Below are positions 25,241-35,726 of a DNA stretch of 64,000 bases, piece by piece. Within the stretch, counting starts at the first letter, position 1. Every line of letters begins with the position of its first letter. The position numbers were made by a program, and so were the translations under genes. The notes below the pieces were generated by a model. The model had not been told where the DNA came from, did not search any database, and was given only the letters and a program-made list of their open reading frames with translations. This DNA comes from Clostridium acidisoli DSM 12555 (lineage in GTDB: Bacteria; Bacillota; Clostridia; Clostridiales; Clostridiaceae), in contig NZ_FWXH01000004.1 in the NCBI RefSeq assembly GCF_900176305.1, positions 124,001 through 188,000 of the forward strand, read 5' to 3'.

Positions 25241-25720
25241 ATGTTTGAAATGTTTAAGAAAAAAAAAGATAATGATTTATACGCACCAGTAACTGGAGAA
25301 ACAATTAAATTAGAAAATGTACCAGATAAAATGTTTGCTGACAAACTCATGGGAGATGGAATAGCATTTAAATTTGATGGTAATATGGTGTGTGCACCGT
25401 GTGATGGGGAAATTTCAATGATAGCGAATACTTTACATGCATTTGGAATTACAGCTGAAAATGGTGTGGAAATTTTAGTGCATATTGGTCTTGATACAGT
25501 AAATTTAAAAGGTAATGGATTTAAGGCAATAACAAAGGCAGGTAAAAAAGTTAAAAAAGGGACACCGATTATAGAGATAGACAAAGATATTATGAAACAA
25601 AATAATGTAAATTTGATTACGCCTATGATTATAACGAATTGTAATAATTTTAATATTGATATTGAAAAAGGTGATATGCATGTTATAGCAGGAGAGAGCA
25701 GAGTGATTTACTTTAGATAA
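25241..25720 (+). CDS. PTS EIIA component, glucose/beta-glucoside family
   Basis: 159-residue cytoplasmic phosphocarrier of the Crr/IIA-Glc family. APVTGE (14-20), FDGNMVCAPCDGEI and the phosphorylated His81 (ILVHIGLDTVNLKG) with supporting His66 (TLHAFGI) are present. It passes phosphate from HPr to the EIIB domain encoded downstream. In Bacillus BglP the IIA domain is fused to IIBC; here it is a separate first gene. AGGAGGG precedes the ATG at 25241. It is 14 bp from the antiterminator gene. Confidence 0.93.
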   Translation: MFEMFKKKKDNDLYAPVTGETIKLENVPDKMFADKLMGDGIAFKFDGNMVCAPCDGEISMIANTLHAFGITAENGVEILVHIGLDTVNLKGNGFKAITKAGKKVKKGTPIIEIDKDIMKQNNVNLITPMIITNCNNFNIDIEKGDMHVIAGESRVIYFR

Positions 25721-25734
25721 TAGGAGGATTATTC

Positions 25735-26568
25735 ATGAAAGCTGTCAAAAAAATCAATAATAATGTAGCTGTTTGTTTGGATAATAATGAAAATGAATTG
25801 ATTGCTTTTGGAAAAGGAATTGGGTTTCCGACGATGCCGTATAAAATAGTAGATCTTAGCACTATTTCTATGACATTCTATAAAATGGATGAAAGTTTTT
25901 ATAACCTTCTAAAAGAAATTCCAGAAGAAATATTTGAAATATCAGCTATAATTGTTAAAAGAGCACAGATGACTCTTGATTGTAATTTGAATCCAAATAT
26001 TTTGCCGGGACTTGCAGATCATATTAACTTTGCAATAAAGCGTATGAAAAAGTATAAAGAGATGAAGATGTTATTTTCTTATGATATAGAGAAATTGTAT
26101 CCAGAAGAAACTTCTCTTGGGAGATATGCTGTTAAATTAGTTCAAAAAAAATTATTTGTGAAATTACCGGAGAGTGAAATAACAAACATAGCAATGCATT
26201 TTGTTAATGCAGAAGAAGAAAACATTAATGAAAATACAGTTCTAGATGTAGAGCAGCTGATTGAAGAAATTACAGGCATTATTGAGATGAAGTTTAAAAT
26301 TAAAATTGATAGAAAAGGTTTTAATTACAACAGATTTGTAATACATTTGAGATACTATTTAAAACGAATTGAAGAAAATAAGCAATTTGTAGATGATAAT
26401 GGTGAGCTTTTTAAGGCTATGCAGGAAAAGAACCCTAAAGTTTATGAATGTGCAGAGCTTATCAGCATTATTATAGATGAAAAATTAAATTCAAAAATTA
26501 CAGAAGATGAAGTATTATATTTGATGATACACATTGGTAGAATTTTAAAAAATAATACAATAAATTAA
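25735..26568 (+). CDS. licT: BglG/LicT-family transcription antiterminator
   Basis: 277 residues: RNA-binding CAT domain (about 1-58), PRD1 (about 70-170) and PRD2 (about 178-277). All four regulatory histidines are present: His96 and His155 in PRD1, His204 and His266 in PRD2. The protein binds RAT RNA to prevent termination; EIIB-dependent phosphorylation inhibits PRD1 and HPr-dependent phosphorylation activates PRD2. RAT sites lie both before the operon and directly after this gene, so it probably controls its own operon and the downstream EIIBC/glucosidase genes separately. AGGAGG is present. Confidence 0.93.
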   Translation: MKAVKKINNNVAVCLDNNENELIAFGKGIGFPTMPYKIVDLSTISMTFYKMDESFYNLLKEIPEEIFEISAIIVKRAQMTLDCNLNPNILPGLADHINFAIKRMKKYKEMKMLFSYDIEKLYPEETSLGRYAVKLVQKKLFVKLPESEITNIAMHFVNAEEENINENTVLDVEQLIEEITGIIEMKFKIKIDRKGFNYNRFVIHLRYYLKRIEENKQFVDDNGELFKAMQEKNPKVYECAELISIIIDEKLNSKITEDEVLYLMIHIGRILKNNTIN

Positions 26569-26637
26569 GGATTGTAACTCGTAATGGAGGCATTACCGAA
26601 ATTGGCACGAAGATAACTGTGTCATTTCGGTTTTTTT
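26569..26637 (+). promoter_or_regulatory. Second RAT antiterminator and terminator, internal to the operon
   Basis: 26569-26597 (GGATTGTAACTCGTAATGGA and on) is a second LicT-type RAT starting at the licT stop codon. It adjoins a terminator with stem CCGAAATTGGCAC/GTGTCATTTCGG (26596-26630) and TTTTTTT. Termination here would yield EIIA and LicT without permease and glucosidase. Confidence 0.85.
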
Positions 26638-26723
26638 ATTTTATGATAATAGCAATTATTTAATGATTAGTTAGTTAATTTTTATAATATATAAATAAAA
26701 ATAATTAAAAAGAGGGGATAAAA

Positions 26724-28103
26724 ATGGCAAAGAAAGAAAAATACGAAGAGCTTGCAACAAAAGTTTTAGAACTTATAGGAGGAAAGGATAATATAAGTAG
26801 TTTTGTACATTGCATGACACGACTAAGATTTAACTTGAAGGATACCAGCATTGTTAAGCTAAATGAAATTGAGAAAATAAATGGAGTAATAGGAGCACAA
26901 TGGTCAAATGATCAACTGCAAATTATTATAGGCCAATCGGTTGGAGACGCATATAAGTTAATCTGCAAAAAGGCTGAATTTAAGGTCGAAAAAGGTATAG
27001 ATGAAAATTTAGATAATAAAAAGAAATTTAGTTTTGCAGCAATTATTGATGGAATTTCTGGAAGCTTGATACCAATATTACCATTATTGATTGGCGCTGG
27101 TATGTTAAAAGTCGTTATAATTTTGGGTGGAATGTGTGGTTTGCTTACTCCTAAGATGCCAACATATACAGTATTAACATTTGCAGCTGATGCTGGTTTT
27201 TATTTCCTACCTGTATTTTTAGGGGCAACAGCAGCAAATAAATTTAAAGCTAACATGGGATTAGGAATGCTTCTAGGAGCAATTTTAATACATCCAACTA
27301 TGGTAGCAAATGTTACTCAAAAAGTACCAATGTCTATTTTTGGTATTCATATTTATGCAACATCTTATGCAAGTACTATTTTTCCAATAATTATGGCGGT
27401 ATTTGTAATGGCATATGTTGAAAAGTTTTTTCAAAAAATTTCTCCTGATTCAGTTAAAGTTATATTAGTACCACTAGGAACTATTTTAGTAATGCTACCT
27501 TTGACGTTGTGTCTAATTGGACCAGCAGGTTCATTTTTAGGAGTATATTTAGCAAAGGCTATTATGTGGTTATATCATACAACAGGTTTCTTTGGAGTTG
27601 CACTTTTAGCAGCAGTATATCCACTATTGGTAATAACAGGTATGCATGGAGCTTTAGTTCCTTATATGTTCCAATCTTTTGCTTCCTTTGGATATGAGCC
27701 AATAGTATGTACTGCAGGTGTGCTATCTAACATTAATCAAGGAGCAGCTTCTGCAGCAGTAGCCTTAAAGTGTAAAAATAAAAAGATGAAATCAACGGCT
27801 GCTTCTAGTGCCATTACGGCAGTTATAGGTGGAGTAACAGAGCCTGCAATGTTTGGTGTTAATCTAAGATTGAAGAAGCCACTATATGCATCAATGATTG
27901 GAAATTTTTGTGGAGCGGCTTTCGCTGGTTTAATGAAAGTATATTCTTATGCATTTGCAGGAAGTGCAGGTATTTTTGGTATAGCAGGATTCGTAGGACC
28001 AGCAAAAACGAATGTTATCTATATGGCAATAAGTGTGATAATTGGTTTTGTCGCAACATTTATTATAACTATGATTATATATAAAGGTGACGAAGTATAT
28101 TAA
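26724..28103 (+). CDS. PTS beta-glucoside EIIBC permease
   Basis: 459-residue membrane permease. The N-terminal EIIB domain has the phosphorylated Cys30 (FVHCMTRLRF), and the EIIC domain (about 105-455) has around ten membrane spans with the family loop TGMHGALVPYMF and GGVTEPAMFG. It takes up and phosphorylates a beta-glucoside or similar disaccharide. The lack of a IIA domain is compensated by the separate EIIA gene upstream. It starts 19 bp before the next gene's true ATG with no terminator between. GAGGGG precedes the ATG. Confidence 0.93.
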   Translation: MAKKEKYEELATKVLELIGGKDNISSFVHCMTRLRFNLKDTSIVKLNEIEKINGVIGAQWSNDQLQIIIGQSVGDAYKLICKKAEFKVEKGIDENLDNKKKFSFAAIIDGISGSLIPILPLLIGAGMLKVVIILGGMCGLLTPKMPTYTVLTFAADAGFYFLPVFLGATAANKFKANMGLGMLLGAILIHPTMVANVTQKVPMSIFGIHIYATSYASTIFPIIMAVFVMAYVEKFFQKISPDSVKVILVPLGTILVMLPLTLCLIGPAGSFLGVYLAKAIMWLYHTTGFFGVALLAAVYPLLVITGMHGALVPYMFQSFASFGYEPIVCTAGVLSNINQGAASAAVALKCKNKKMKSTAASSAITAVIGGVTEPAMFGVNLRLKKPLYASMIGNFCGAAFAGLMKVYSYAFAGSAGIFGIAGFVGPAKTNVIYMAISVIIGFVATFIITMIIYKGDEVY

Positions 28104-29567
<1,464 letters not shown>

Positions 29568-29670
29568 TTATTAAAAAAACTAAGAAGCTATGATTGGAAA
29601 CCTATAATTGAATATATTCACATAATCCTGTCAATAATTAAGATATAAAAAATTATAGGAGGATTTTCTT

Positions 29671-30006
29671 GTGAATAAAGTTGAGTTAGTAGGAAGAATG
29701 GTTAAGGATCCGGAACTAAAGTGTATTGAAGATACGGATAGAAAAGTATGTAATTTTACAATAGCTGTAAATAGAAACTTTGTAAACTCAAATGGTGAAA
29801 GAGAGGCAGATTATATACCAATTGTTGTTTGGGGAAGAACTGCTGAAAATCTATGCAATTATATAAAAAAAGGAAAACTTATTAGTGTTATTGGAAGATT
29901 ACAAATAAAAAGATACGAAGCAAAAGATGGCACAAAAAGATATATTTCAGAAGTTGTTGCGGAAGAGGTATCATTTCTTGAGTCAGTAAAGGAAAAGGCT
30001 GAATAA
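29671..30006 (+). CDS. ssb: Short single-stranded DNA-binding protein
   Basis: 111 residues forming only the SSB OB-fold: MNKVELVGRMVKDPELK, FTIAVNRNF, ADYIPIVVWGRTAENLCNYI and KGKLISVIGRLQIKRYE (motifs in part). The usual disordered linker and acidic DDDIPF-type tip that recruits repair and replication partners are absent (the end is VKEKAE). It is therefore probably an accessory SSB; a full-length ssb is expected elsewhere with rpsF/rpsR. It starts at GTG 29671 after AGGAGG. It is a single gene with its own terminator. Confidence 0.92.
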   Translation: MNKVELVGRMVKDPELKCIEDTDRKVCNFTIAVNRNFVNSNGEREADYIPIVVWGRTAENLCNYIKKGKLISVIGRLQIKRYEAKDGTKRYISEVVAEEVSFLESVKEKAE

Positions 30007-30016
30007 ACTAATATAA

Positions 30017-30070
30017 AGGCATATTCTCAAAATAACTAGTCAGTCTGCTAGTGTATTTTGGGATATGCCT
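30017..30070. terminator. Hairpin between convergent ssb and ABC-F genes
   Basis: AGGCATAT (30017-30024) pairs with ATATGCCT (30063-30070), with inner CAAAATA/TATTTTG and CTAG pairing forming a long imperfect stem. It ends 28 bp before the stop of the ABC-F gene. Confidence 0.7.
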
Positions 30071-30097
30071 AAATTTAATTTAAATGTATTTTTAAAA

Positions 30098-32014
30098 TTA
30101 AATTAATGTTTCCCATTCTTCATAAAGTTTTTCTAGGCTACTTTGTAATTTATTTATTTCATTGTTGATTTCTTTGCTTTTATCTGGATTTGAGTATACT
30201 TCCTCTAAACAAAGATCGGTTTGAAGTTTTTGTATTTTGGTTTCATTATCCATAATAAGTGCTTCAATTTCTTTTGATTTTAATTTCTGCTTTTTTACTT
30301 CTTTTTCTAGCTCTTTTTTCTTTCTTTTTTCAAGGTTAATTTGTGTTTTTGTTTTGCCACTTGCAGGCTCTTCCTCATCTTCAAATCTATTGGGATTTTT
30401 TTTCTTTTCAATGTAATAGTTATAGTTACCTAAGTATTCTTTTATTCCAGTTTCTTGAAGCTCATATATTTTAGAAACAACTTTATTTAAAAAATATCTA
30501 TCATGTGATATTACAAGAACTGTACCATCATAACTTAAAATAGCATCTTCTAGAGCTTCTCTAGAAACTATATCAAGATGATTTGTTGGTTCATCTAAAA
30601 GCAAGAAATTACTTTTGGATAACATAAGAATAAGTAAATTTATCCTGCATTTTTCTCCACCACTTAAAGTTGATATTTTTTTGAAAACATCATCACCAGT
30701 AAATAAAAATGCTGCAAGTGCATTTCTTATTTTGGTTGTAGTTAAGTCTGGAAAATGATCCCAAACCTCATCTATTATAGTTTTATCATCATTTAGATTT
30801 GATTGCTCTTGATCATAGTAACCTATATGAACGTTTTTACCTAAAACCATTGTACCAGCATCACTATTAGTATTCCCTAAAAGTATATTAAACAAGGTTG
30901 TTTTTCCACGTCCATTTTCACCGATTAAAGCAATTTTCTCACTTCTCTTCATGTCTAGGGAAAGTTCACTAAAAAGCTTTTTTTCGCCAAAACTTTTTGA
31001 TAAATTCTCAATGTGAAGTACATCATTTCCACTTTTAATAGATGCTTCAAATGCTATTCGTGAAGCTTTTCCTTCATCAGAAGGGGCTTCTATTCTTTCA
31101 ATTTTATCTAGAGCTTTTTGCCTGCTCTCTGCGGCTTTTATACTTTTTTCTCTATTAAAAGATCGATATTTTTCTATAATTTCTTCTTGCCTTTTTAATT
31201 CAGATTGCTGAAGTTTATATGCTTTCATTTGAACTTCAAAGTTTTTCTTTTTCAATTCTAGAGCAGCAGTATAATTGCCATTGTAAGTATAAATCTGTCC
31301 GTTAAGCATCTCTAAAGTTTTTTCTGTTACAGCATCTAAAAAATATCTATCATGTGATATCAGAACTACAGTACCCTTGTAGGAGATAAGATATTCTTCA
31401 AGCCATTCAATTGCATCTAAATCAAGATGATTAGTAGGCTCATCTAAAAGCAATATATCAGGTTTAGTAAGAAGAAGTTTACAAAGAGCCACTCTTGATT
31501 TTTGACCTCCACTTAAAATATCAATGTGCTTATTAAAGTCATTTTCTAGAAAACCTAAGCCCCTGAGAACCCTGTTAATTTCACCCTTATATATATATCC
31601 GCCTTTATTATTATATATTTCAGTAAGCGTGGTATAGTCCTTAATTACCTTATTATGATAATCTTCATTTTCAGGGTCATAAGGAGAATCCATAATTAAT
31701 TCTAATTTTTTTAGCTTCTTTTCAATGTTAATAAGCTCACTAAAAACTAATAGAAGTTCCTCATATATTGTATTTGAGGTTTCAAGAGATAAATTCTGAG
31801 ACATATACCCTAATACTTTTCCTTTTTCTATAAACAACTCACCAGTGTCTTGTTCAAGTTGATTTGTTAAAATCTTAAATAAAGTTGACTTACCGGTACC
31901 ATTTGCACCAATTAGACCTACTTTCTCACCTTCATTAACGTTAAAACTTATATTCTTTAATATGATATCAATACCATAAGATTTTTGTATATTTTTTGAG
32001 CTTAAAACAATCAT
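30098..32014 (-). CDS. ABC-F family ATPase
   Basis: 638 residues, no membrane spans. It has two ABC domains with Walker A GANGTGKST (36-44) and GENGRGKTT, signatures LSGGQKSR and LSGGEKCR, and Walker B ILLLDEPTNHLDLDA and FLLLDEPTNHLDIVS (DEPTNHLD is diagnostic for ABC-F). A charged inter-domain linker lies between them, and a C-terminal coiled coil rich in Lys/Glu covers about 540-638. ABC-F proteins act on stalled ribosomes or give antibiotic resistance. The plan resembles YdiF/Uup-type housekeeping members. It is divergent from rex. Confidence 0.93.
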   Translation of the reverse strand: MIVLSSKNIQKSYGIDIILKNISFNVNEGEKVGLIGANGTGKSTLFKILTNQLEQDTGELFIEKGKVLGYMSQNLSLETSNTIYEELLLVFSELINIEKKLKKLELIMDSPYDPENEDYHNKVIKDYTTLTEIYNNKGGYIYKGEINRVLRGLGFLENDFNKHIDILSGGQKSRVALCKLLLTKPDILLLDEPTNHLDLDAIEWLEEYLISYKGTVVLISHDRYFLDAVTEKTLEMLNGQIYTYNGNYTAALELKKKNFEVQMKAYKLQQSELKRQEEIIEKYRSFNREKSIKAAESRQKALDKIERIEAPSDEGKASRIAFEASIKSGNDVLHIENLSKSFGEKKLFSELSLDMKRSEKIALIGENGRGKTTLFNILLGNTNSDAGTMVLGKNVHIGYYDQEQSNLNDDKTIIDEVWDHFPDLTTTKIRNALAAFLFTGDDVFKKISTLSGGEKCRINLLILMLSKSNFLLLDEPTNHLDIVSREALEDAILSYDGTVLVISHDRYFLNKVVSKIYELQETGIKEYLGNYNYYIEKKKNPNRFEDEEEPASGKTKTQINLEKRKKKELEKEVKKQKLKSKEIEALIMDNETKIQKLQTDLCLEEVYSNPDKSKEINNEINKLQSSLEKLYEEWETLI

Positions 32015-32202
32015 GAAATCACCAGCCTTGTATGTTATCCTTCATATTTTAACATTTTAATAAGATTATATAAAGAAAAAGCTTATAAAATATGAAATTT
32101 TATTGTATACTATAGATTGTGTGAATAATATTTAACAAAAAAATAATAAAAAAATGTTTATGTAATAATATAGATATAGTATTGAATTGAGAGGTGCAGC
32201 AG

Positions 32203-32835
32203 TTGGATAAGAAAAAGAACATATCTATGGCAGTAATCAAAAGGTTGCCAAAATATCAAAGATATCTTAGGGAGATGCTTAATAATGATATTGATAGAAT
32301 ATCTTCAAAGGAATTAAGCGAAAAGATTGGTTTCACTGCTTCTCAGATAAGACAAGATCTTAATTGTTTTGGTGATTTTGGACAGCAGGGGTATGGTTAC
32401 AATGTGGCAGATTTGTATAAAGAAATTTGTAATATACTAGGGCTTACAAAACAGTACAAAACAATTATTATTGGAGCAGGAAATATTGGTCAGGCCATAG
32501 CAAATTACACTAATTTTCAAAAGATGAATTTTGATTTAGTTGGAATTTTTGATACAAATCCTAAATTGTGTGGCTTAAAAATTAACGATATTGAAATAAG
32601 AGATATTGATCTTCTAGGAGAATTTCTTAAGGAAAATAACGTTGATATAGCTATAATTTGCGTTCCAAGTAGAAGCGCACAGGGAATTTGTGATATGGTT
32701 GTAAAAGGTGGCATTAAAGGAATATGGAATTTTGCACCTATAGATTTATCAATACCTAAAGAAGTAATTGTAGAAAATGTTCATTTAAGTGAGAGTTTAC
32801 TTACACTTAGCTGCCTAATGAATGGAGCAATCTAA
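32203..32835 (+). CDS. rex: Redox-sensing transcriptional repressor Rex
   Basis: About 210 residues. An N-terminal winged helix (SKELSEKIGFTASQIRQDLN, about 28-47) precedes a Rossmann domain with IIGAGNIGQAI that binds NADH or NAD+. Rex represses fermentation genes when NADH/NAD+ is low. The TTG at 32203 lies 6-7 nt after GAGAGGTG; the GTG at 32194 overlaps that site. It lies directly upstream of crt-bcd-etfBA-hbd, as in other butyrate-forming clostridia, with its operator in the intervening 130 bp. Confidence 0.95.
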   Translation: MDKKKNISMAVIKRLPKYQRYLREMLNNDIDRISSKELSEKIGFTASQIRQDLNCFGDFGQQGYGYNVADLYKEICNILGLTKQYKTIIIGAGNIGQAIANYTNFQKMNFDLVGIFDTNPKLCGLKINDIEIRDIDLLGEFLKENNVDIAIICVPSRSAQGICDMVVKGGIKGIWNFAPIDLSIPKEVIVENVHLSESLLTLSCLMNGAI

Positions 32836-32851
32836 AATATAGTTTTTTGTA

Positions 32852-32880
32852 TTGAAAATGGTTTGACAACAAGTTATAAT
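32852..32880 (+). promoter_or_regulatory. Candidate promoter of the crt operon
   Basis: TTGAAA (32852-32857) and TATAAT (32875-32880) with 17 nt between lie 86 nt before the crt ATG. A TATAAT also lies inside the Rex operator (32926-32931), so a second, Rex-occluded promoter is possible. Confidence 0.65.
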
Positions 32881-32921
32881 AGTAAATAGAGCGTCATGCT
32901 TTAAAAATTTTTTAAACTTCA

Positions 32922-32939
32922 TTGTTATAATATTAACAA
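32922..32939 (+). promoter_or_regulatory. Rex operator (ROP) upstream of crt
   Basis: TTGTTATAATATTAACAA is an 18-bp site that matches the Rex consensus TTGTTAANNNNTTAACAA in both outer half-sites. It lies 27 nt before the crt start. This predicts repression by the neighbouring Rex, relieved by NADH. Confidence 0.88.
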
Positions 32940-32965
32940 TGAATAAAAGTTTAGGAGGATTAGTC

Positions 32966-33751
32966 ATGAACTTAAAAAATATCATCCTTGAAAAAGAAGG
33001 TAAAATTGCTTTAGTTACACTTAACAGACCCAAAGCTCTTAATGCACTTAACAGTGAAACTTTACAGGAGCTTGACATTGTCATTGAAGACATTGAAAAA
33101 GATTCTTCAATATGCGCAGTTATAATAACTGGTGCAGGTAAATCCTTCGTTGCAGGAGCAGATATTTCAGAAATGAAAGACATGAATGTAATAGAAGGTA
33201 GAAAATTTGGAATACTAGGAAATAAGGTATTCAGAAGACTTGAAAACTTAGAAAAACCTGTTATAGCTGCACTTAATGGGTTTACATTAGGCGGTGGATG
33301 TGAACTTGCTATGTCGTGCGATATTAGAATTGCATCAACAAAAGCTAAGTTTGGTCAACCAGAAGTAGGTTTAGGAATAACTCCTGGTTTTGGAGGAACT
33401 CAAAGACTTGCAAGACTAGTTGGAATGGGAGCAGCTAAAGAATTAATATACACAGCCAAAATGATTGATGCCACTGAAGCTTATAGAATAGGACTTGTTA
33501 ATAAGGTGTTTGAGCCAGAAACTTTAATTGAAGAAGCAAAGGCACTTGCAACTACTATTGCTAACAATGCACCTGTTGCTGTAAAACTTTCTAAGGTAGC
33601 AATAAATAAAGGTATCCAAACAGATATAGATACAGCGTTATCTTATGAATCAGAAGTGTTTGGAACATGCTTCTCAACAGAAGATCAAAAAGAAGGTATG
33701 GATGCTTTCTTAAACAAAAAAAGTTTAGTTGGCAATTTCAAGAACAAATAA
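32966..33751 (+). CDS. crt: Crotonase (3-hydroxybutyryl-CoA dehydratase)
   Basis: 261-residue enoyl-CoA hydratase that dehydrates 3-hydroxybutyryl-CoA to crotonyl-CoA. The CoA-binding start VTLNRPKALNALN, oxyanion-hole segment FVAGADISEM, and catalytic Glu113 (GGGCELAMSCD) and Glu133 (GQPEVGLGITPGFGGTQRL, in part) are present. The ATG at 32966 follows TTAGGAGGA; an upstream in-frame ATG at 32939 lies in the Rex operator. It is the first gene of the butyryl-CoA operon. Confidence 0.96.
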   Translation: MNLKNIILEKEGKIALVTLNRPKALNALNSETLQELDIVIEDIEKDSSICAVIITGAGKSFVAGADISEMKDMNVIEGRKFGILGNKVFRRLENLEKPVIAALNGFTLGGGCELAMSCDIRIASTKAKFGQPEVGLGITPGFGGTQRLARLVGMGAAKELIYTAKMIDATEAYRIGLVNKVFEPETLIEEAKALATTIANNAPVAVKLSKVAINKGIQTDIDTALSYESEVFGTCFSTEDQKEGMDAFLNKKSLVGNFKNK

Positions 33752-33764
33752 GGAGGTATATTAA

Positions 33765-34904
33765 ATGAATTTTTCATTGACTAAAGAACAAGAATTAGTA
33801 CAAAAGATGGTAAGAGAATTTGCTGAAACAGATGTAAAGCCAATTGCAGCTGAAATTGACGAGACAGAAAGATTCCCTATAGAAAATGTTAAGAAAATGG
33901 CAAAGTATGGTATGATGGGTATCCCATTCTCTAAAGAATATGGTGGTGCCGGTGGAGATACATTATCTTATATAATTGCTGTAGAAGAATTATCAAAAGT
34001 ATGTGGTACAACAGGAGTAATCCTTTCAGCACACACTTCATTATGTGCTTCATTAATTAATCAATTTGGAACACCAGCACAAAAAGAAAAATATTTAGTA
34101 CCACTAGCAAAAGGTGAGAAAATTGGAGCATTTGGTTTAACTGAACCAAACGCAGGAACAGATGCAGCTGGACAACAGACAGTGGCAGTTCTTGATGGAG
34201 ATCACTATGTTATAAATGGTTCAAAAATATTTATAACTAACGGTGGAGTTGCAGATACTTTTGTTATATTTGCTATGACAGATAGAAGCAAAGGAACAAG
34301 AGGAATAACAGGATTTATAATTGAAAAAGGCTTTAAAGGTTTCTCAATTGGTAAAGTGGAAGATAAGCTTGGAATAAGAGCTTCATCAACAACAGAACTT
34401 ATATTTGAAGATATGATAGTACCAGTAGAAAACATGATTGGTAAAGAAGGAAAAGGCTTTGGTGTAGCAATGAAAACTCTTGATGGAGGAAGAATTGGTA
34501 TAGCAGCACAAGCATTAGGAATAGCAGAAGGTGCTTTCAATGAAGCTAAAGAATATATGAAAGAAAGAAAGCAATTTGGAAGAAGCTTAGACAAGTTCCA
34601 AGGATTGGGTTGGATGATGGCTGAAATGGATGTTGCTATAGAAACAGCAAAACTTCTTGTATATAAAGCAGCTTGGAATAAAGATCAAGGACTTCCATAC
34701 ACTGTTGAAGCTGCAAGAGCAAAACTTCATGCTGCAAATGTGGCTATGGATGTAACTACTAAAGCAGTTCAATTATTCGGTGGATATGGATATACTAAAG
34801 ATTATCCAGTAGAAAGAATGATGAGAGATGCTAAGATAACTGAAATATACGAAGGAACTTCTGAAGTTCAAAAAATGGTTATTTCAGGAAACATATTCAG
34901 ATAA
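33765..34904 (+). CDS. bcd: Butyryl-CoA dehydrogenase
   Basis: 379-residue FAD acyl-CoA dehydrogenase that reduces crotonyl-CoA to butyryl-CoA. Motifs are GAFGLTEPNAGTDA and FITNGGVADTFVIFAM (flavin and substrate), QLFGGYGYTKDYPVERMMRD in part, and IYEGTSEVQ carrying the catalytic Glu. With EtfAB it forms the electron-bifurcating complex that couples crotonyl-CoA reduction by NADH to ferredoxin reduction, the energy-saving step of butyrate fermentation. AGGAGG lies 6 nt before the ATG; the gap to crt is 13 bp. Confidence 0.97.
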   Translation: MNFSLTKEQELVQKMVREFAETDVKPIAAEIDETERFPIENVKKMAKYGMMGIPFSKEYGGAGGDTLSYIIAVEELSKVCGTTGVILSAHTSLCASLINQFGTPAQKEKYLVPLAKGEKIGAFGLTEPNAGTDAAGQQTVAVLDGDHYVINGSKIFITNGGVADTFVIFAMTDRSKGTRGITGFIIEKGFKGFSIGKVEDKLGIRASSTTELIFEDMIVPVENMIGKEGKGFGVAMKTLDGGRIGIAAQALGIAEGAFNEAKEYMKERKQFGRSLDKFQGLGWMMAEMDVAIETAKLLVYKAAWNKDQGLPYTVEAARAKLHAANVAMDVTTKAVQLFGGYGYTKDYPVERMMRDAKITEIYEGTSEVQKMVISGNIFR

Positions 34905-34921
34905 TAAGGAGGGTTAAACAC

Positions 34922-35704
34922 ATGAATATAGTTGTTTGTTTAAAACAAGTTCCAGATACAACTGAAGTAAAGATAGATCCTAAAACAGGAACACTTATAA
35001 GAGAAGGAGTCCCATCAATAATAAATCCAGATGATAAAAATGCTTTAGAAGAAGCATTAGTAATAAAGGATAATACTGGAGCAAAAGTTACAGTAATATC
35101 TATGGGACCTCCACAAGCACAAAATGCTTTAAGAGAAGCATTAGCAATGGGAGCAGATGAAGCTATTCTTGTAACAGATAGAGCATTTGGAGGAGCTGAC
35201 ACATTAGCAACTTCAAACACACTTGCAGGAGCACTAAAAAAACTTGATTATGATATAGTATTTGCTGGAAGACAGGCAATTGATGGAGATACTGCACAAG
35301 TTGGACCAGAAATAGCTGAACATCTTGGAATTCCTCAGATTACATATGTTGAAAAAGTTGATGTAACTGGTGATAACGAGTTAACAGTAAGAAAAGCTTG
35401 GGAAGATGGATATGAAATAGTAAAAGTTCAAACTCCAGTGTTACTTACTGCAATAAAAGAATTAAATGTACCAAGATATATGAATATTAAAAACATATTT
35501 GGAACATTTGACAAAGAAATTAAAATGTGGACTGCAGATGATATTGACGTAGATAAATCCCTTCTTGGACTTAAAGGATCACCTACAAAGGTTAAAAAAT
35601 CCTCAACTAAAGAAGCTAAAGGTCAAGGAGAAATTATTAATAAGCCAGTTAAAGAAGCAGTTAGTTATGTAGTTTCAAAATTAAAGGAAAAACACTATAT
35701 TTAG
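34922..35704 (+). CDS. etfB: Electron transfer flavoprotein beta subunit
   Basis: 260-residue EtfB. MNIVVCLKQVPDTTEVKID and PSIINPDDKNALEEAL begin the nucleotide-binding domain. VISMGPPQAQNALREALAMG and FAGRQAIDGDTAQVGPEIAE (in part) are the EtfB signature. In Bcd-Etf complexes this subunit holds the bifurcating FAD together with EtfA. It lies between bcd and etfA, 17 and 22 bp apart, each with GGAGG sites. Confidence 0.96.
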   Translation: MNIVVCLKQVPDTTEVKIDPKTGTLIREGVPSIINPDDKNALEEALVIKDNTGAKVTVISMGPPQAQNALREALAMGADEAILVTDRAFGGADTLATSNTLAGALKKLDYDIVFAGRQAIDGDTAQVGPEIAEHLGIPQITYVEKVDVTGDNELTVRKAWEDGYEIVKVQTPVLLTAIKELNVPRYMNIKNIFGTFDKEIKMWTADDIDVDKSLLGLKGSPTKVKKSSTKEAKGQGEIINKPVKEAVSYVVSKLKEKHYI

Positions 35705-35726
35705 AATGATGTAGGAGGGATTTCAA

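Noticed and set aside
32120-32150. Possible Rex autoregulatory site before rex
   Set aside because: Only one half-site (TTTAACAA) is present; the left half does not fit the consensus.
34205-34594. 129-codon minus-strand frame inside bcd
   Set aside because: Shadow of bcd on the other strand; composition follows the codon bias of the true gene.
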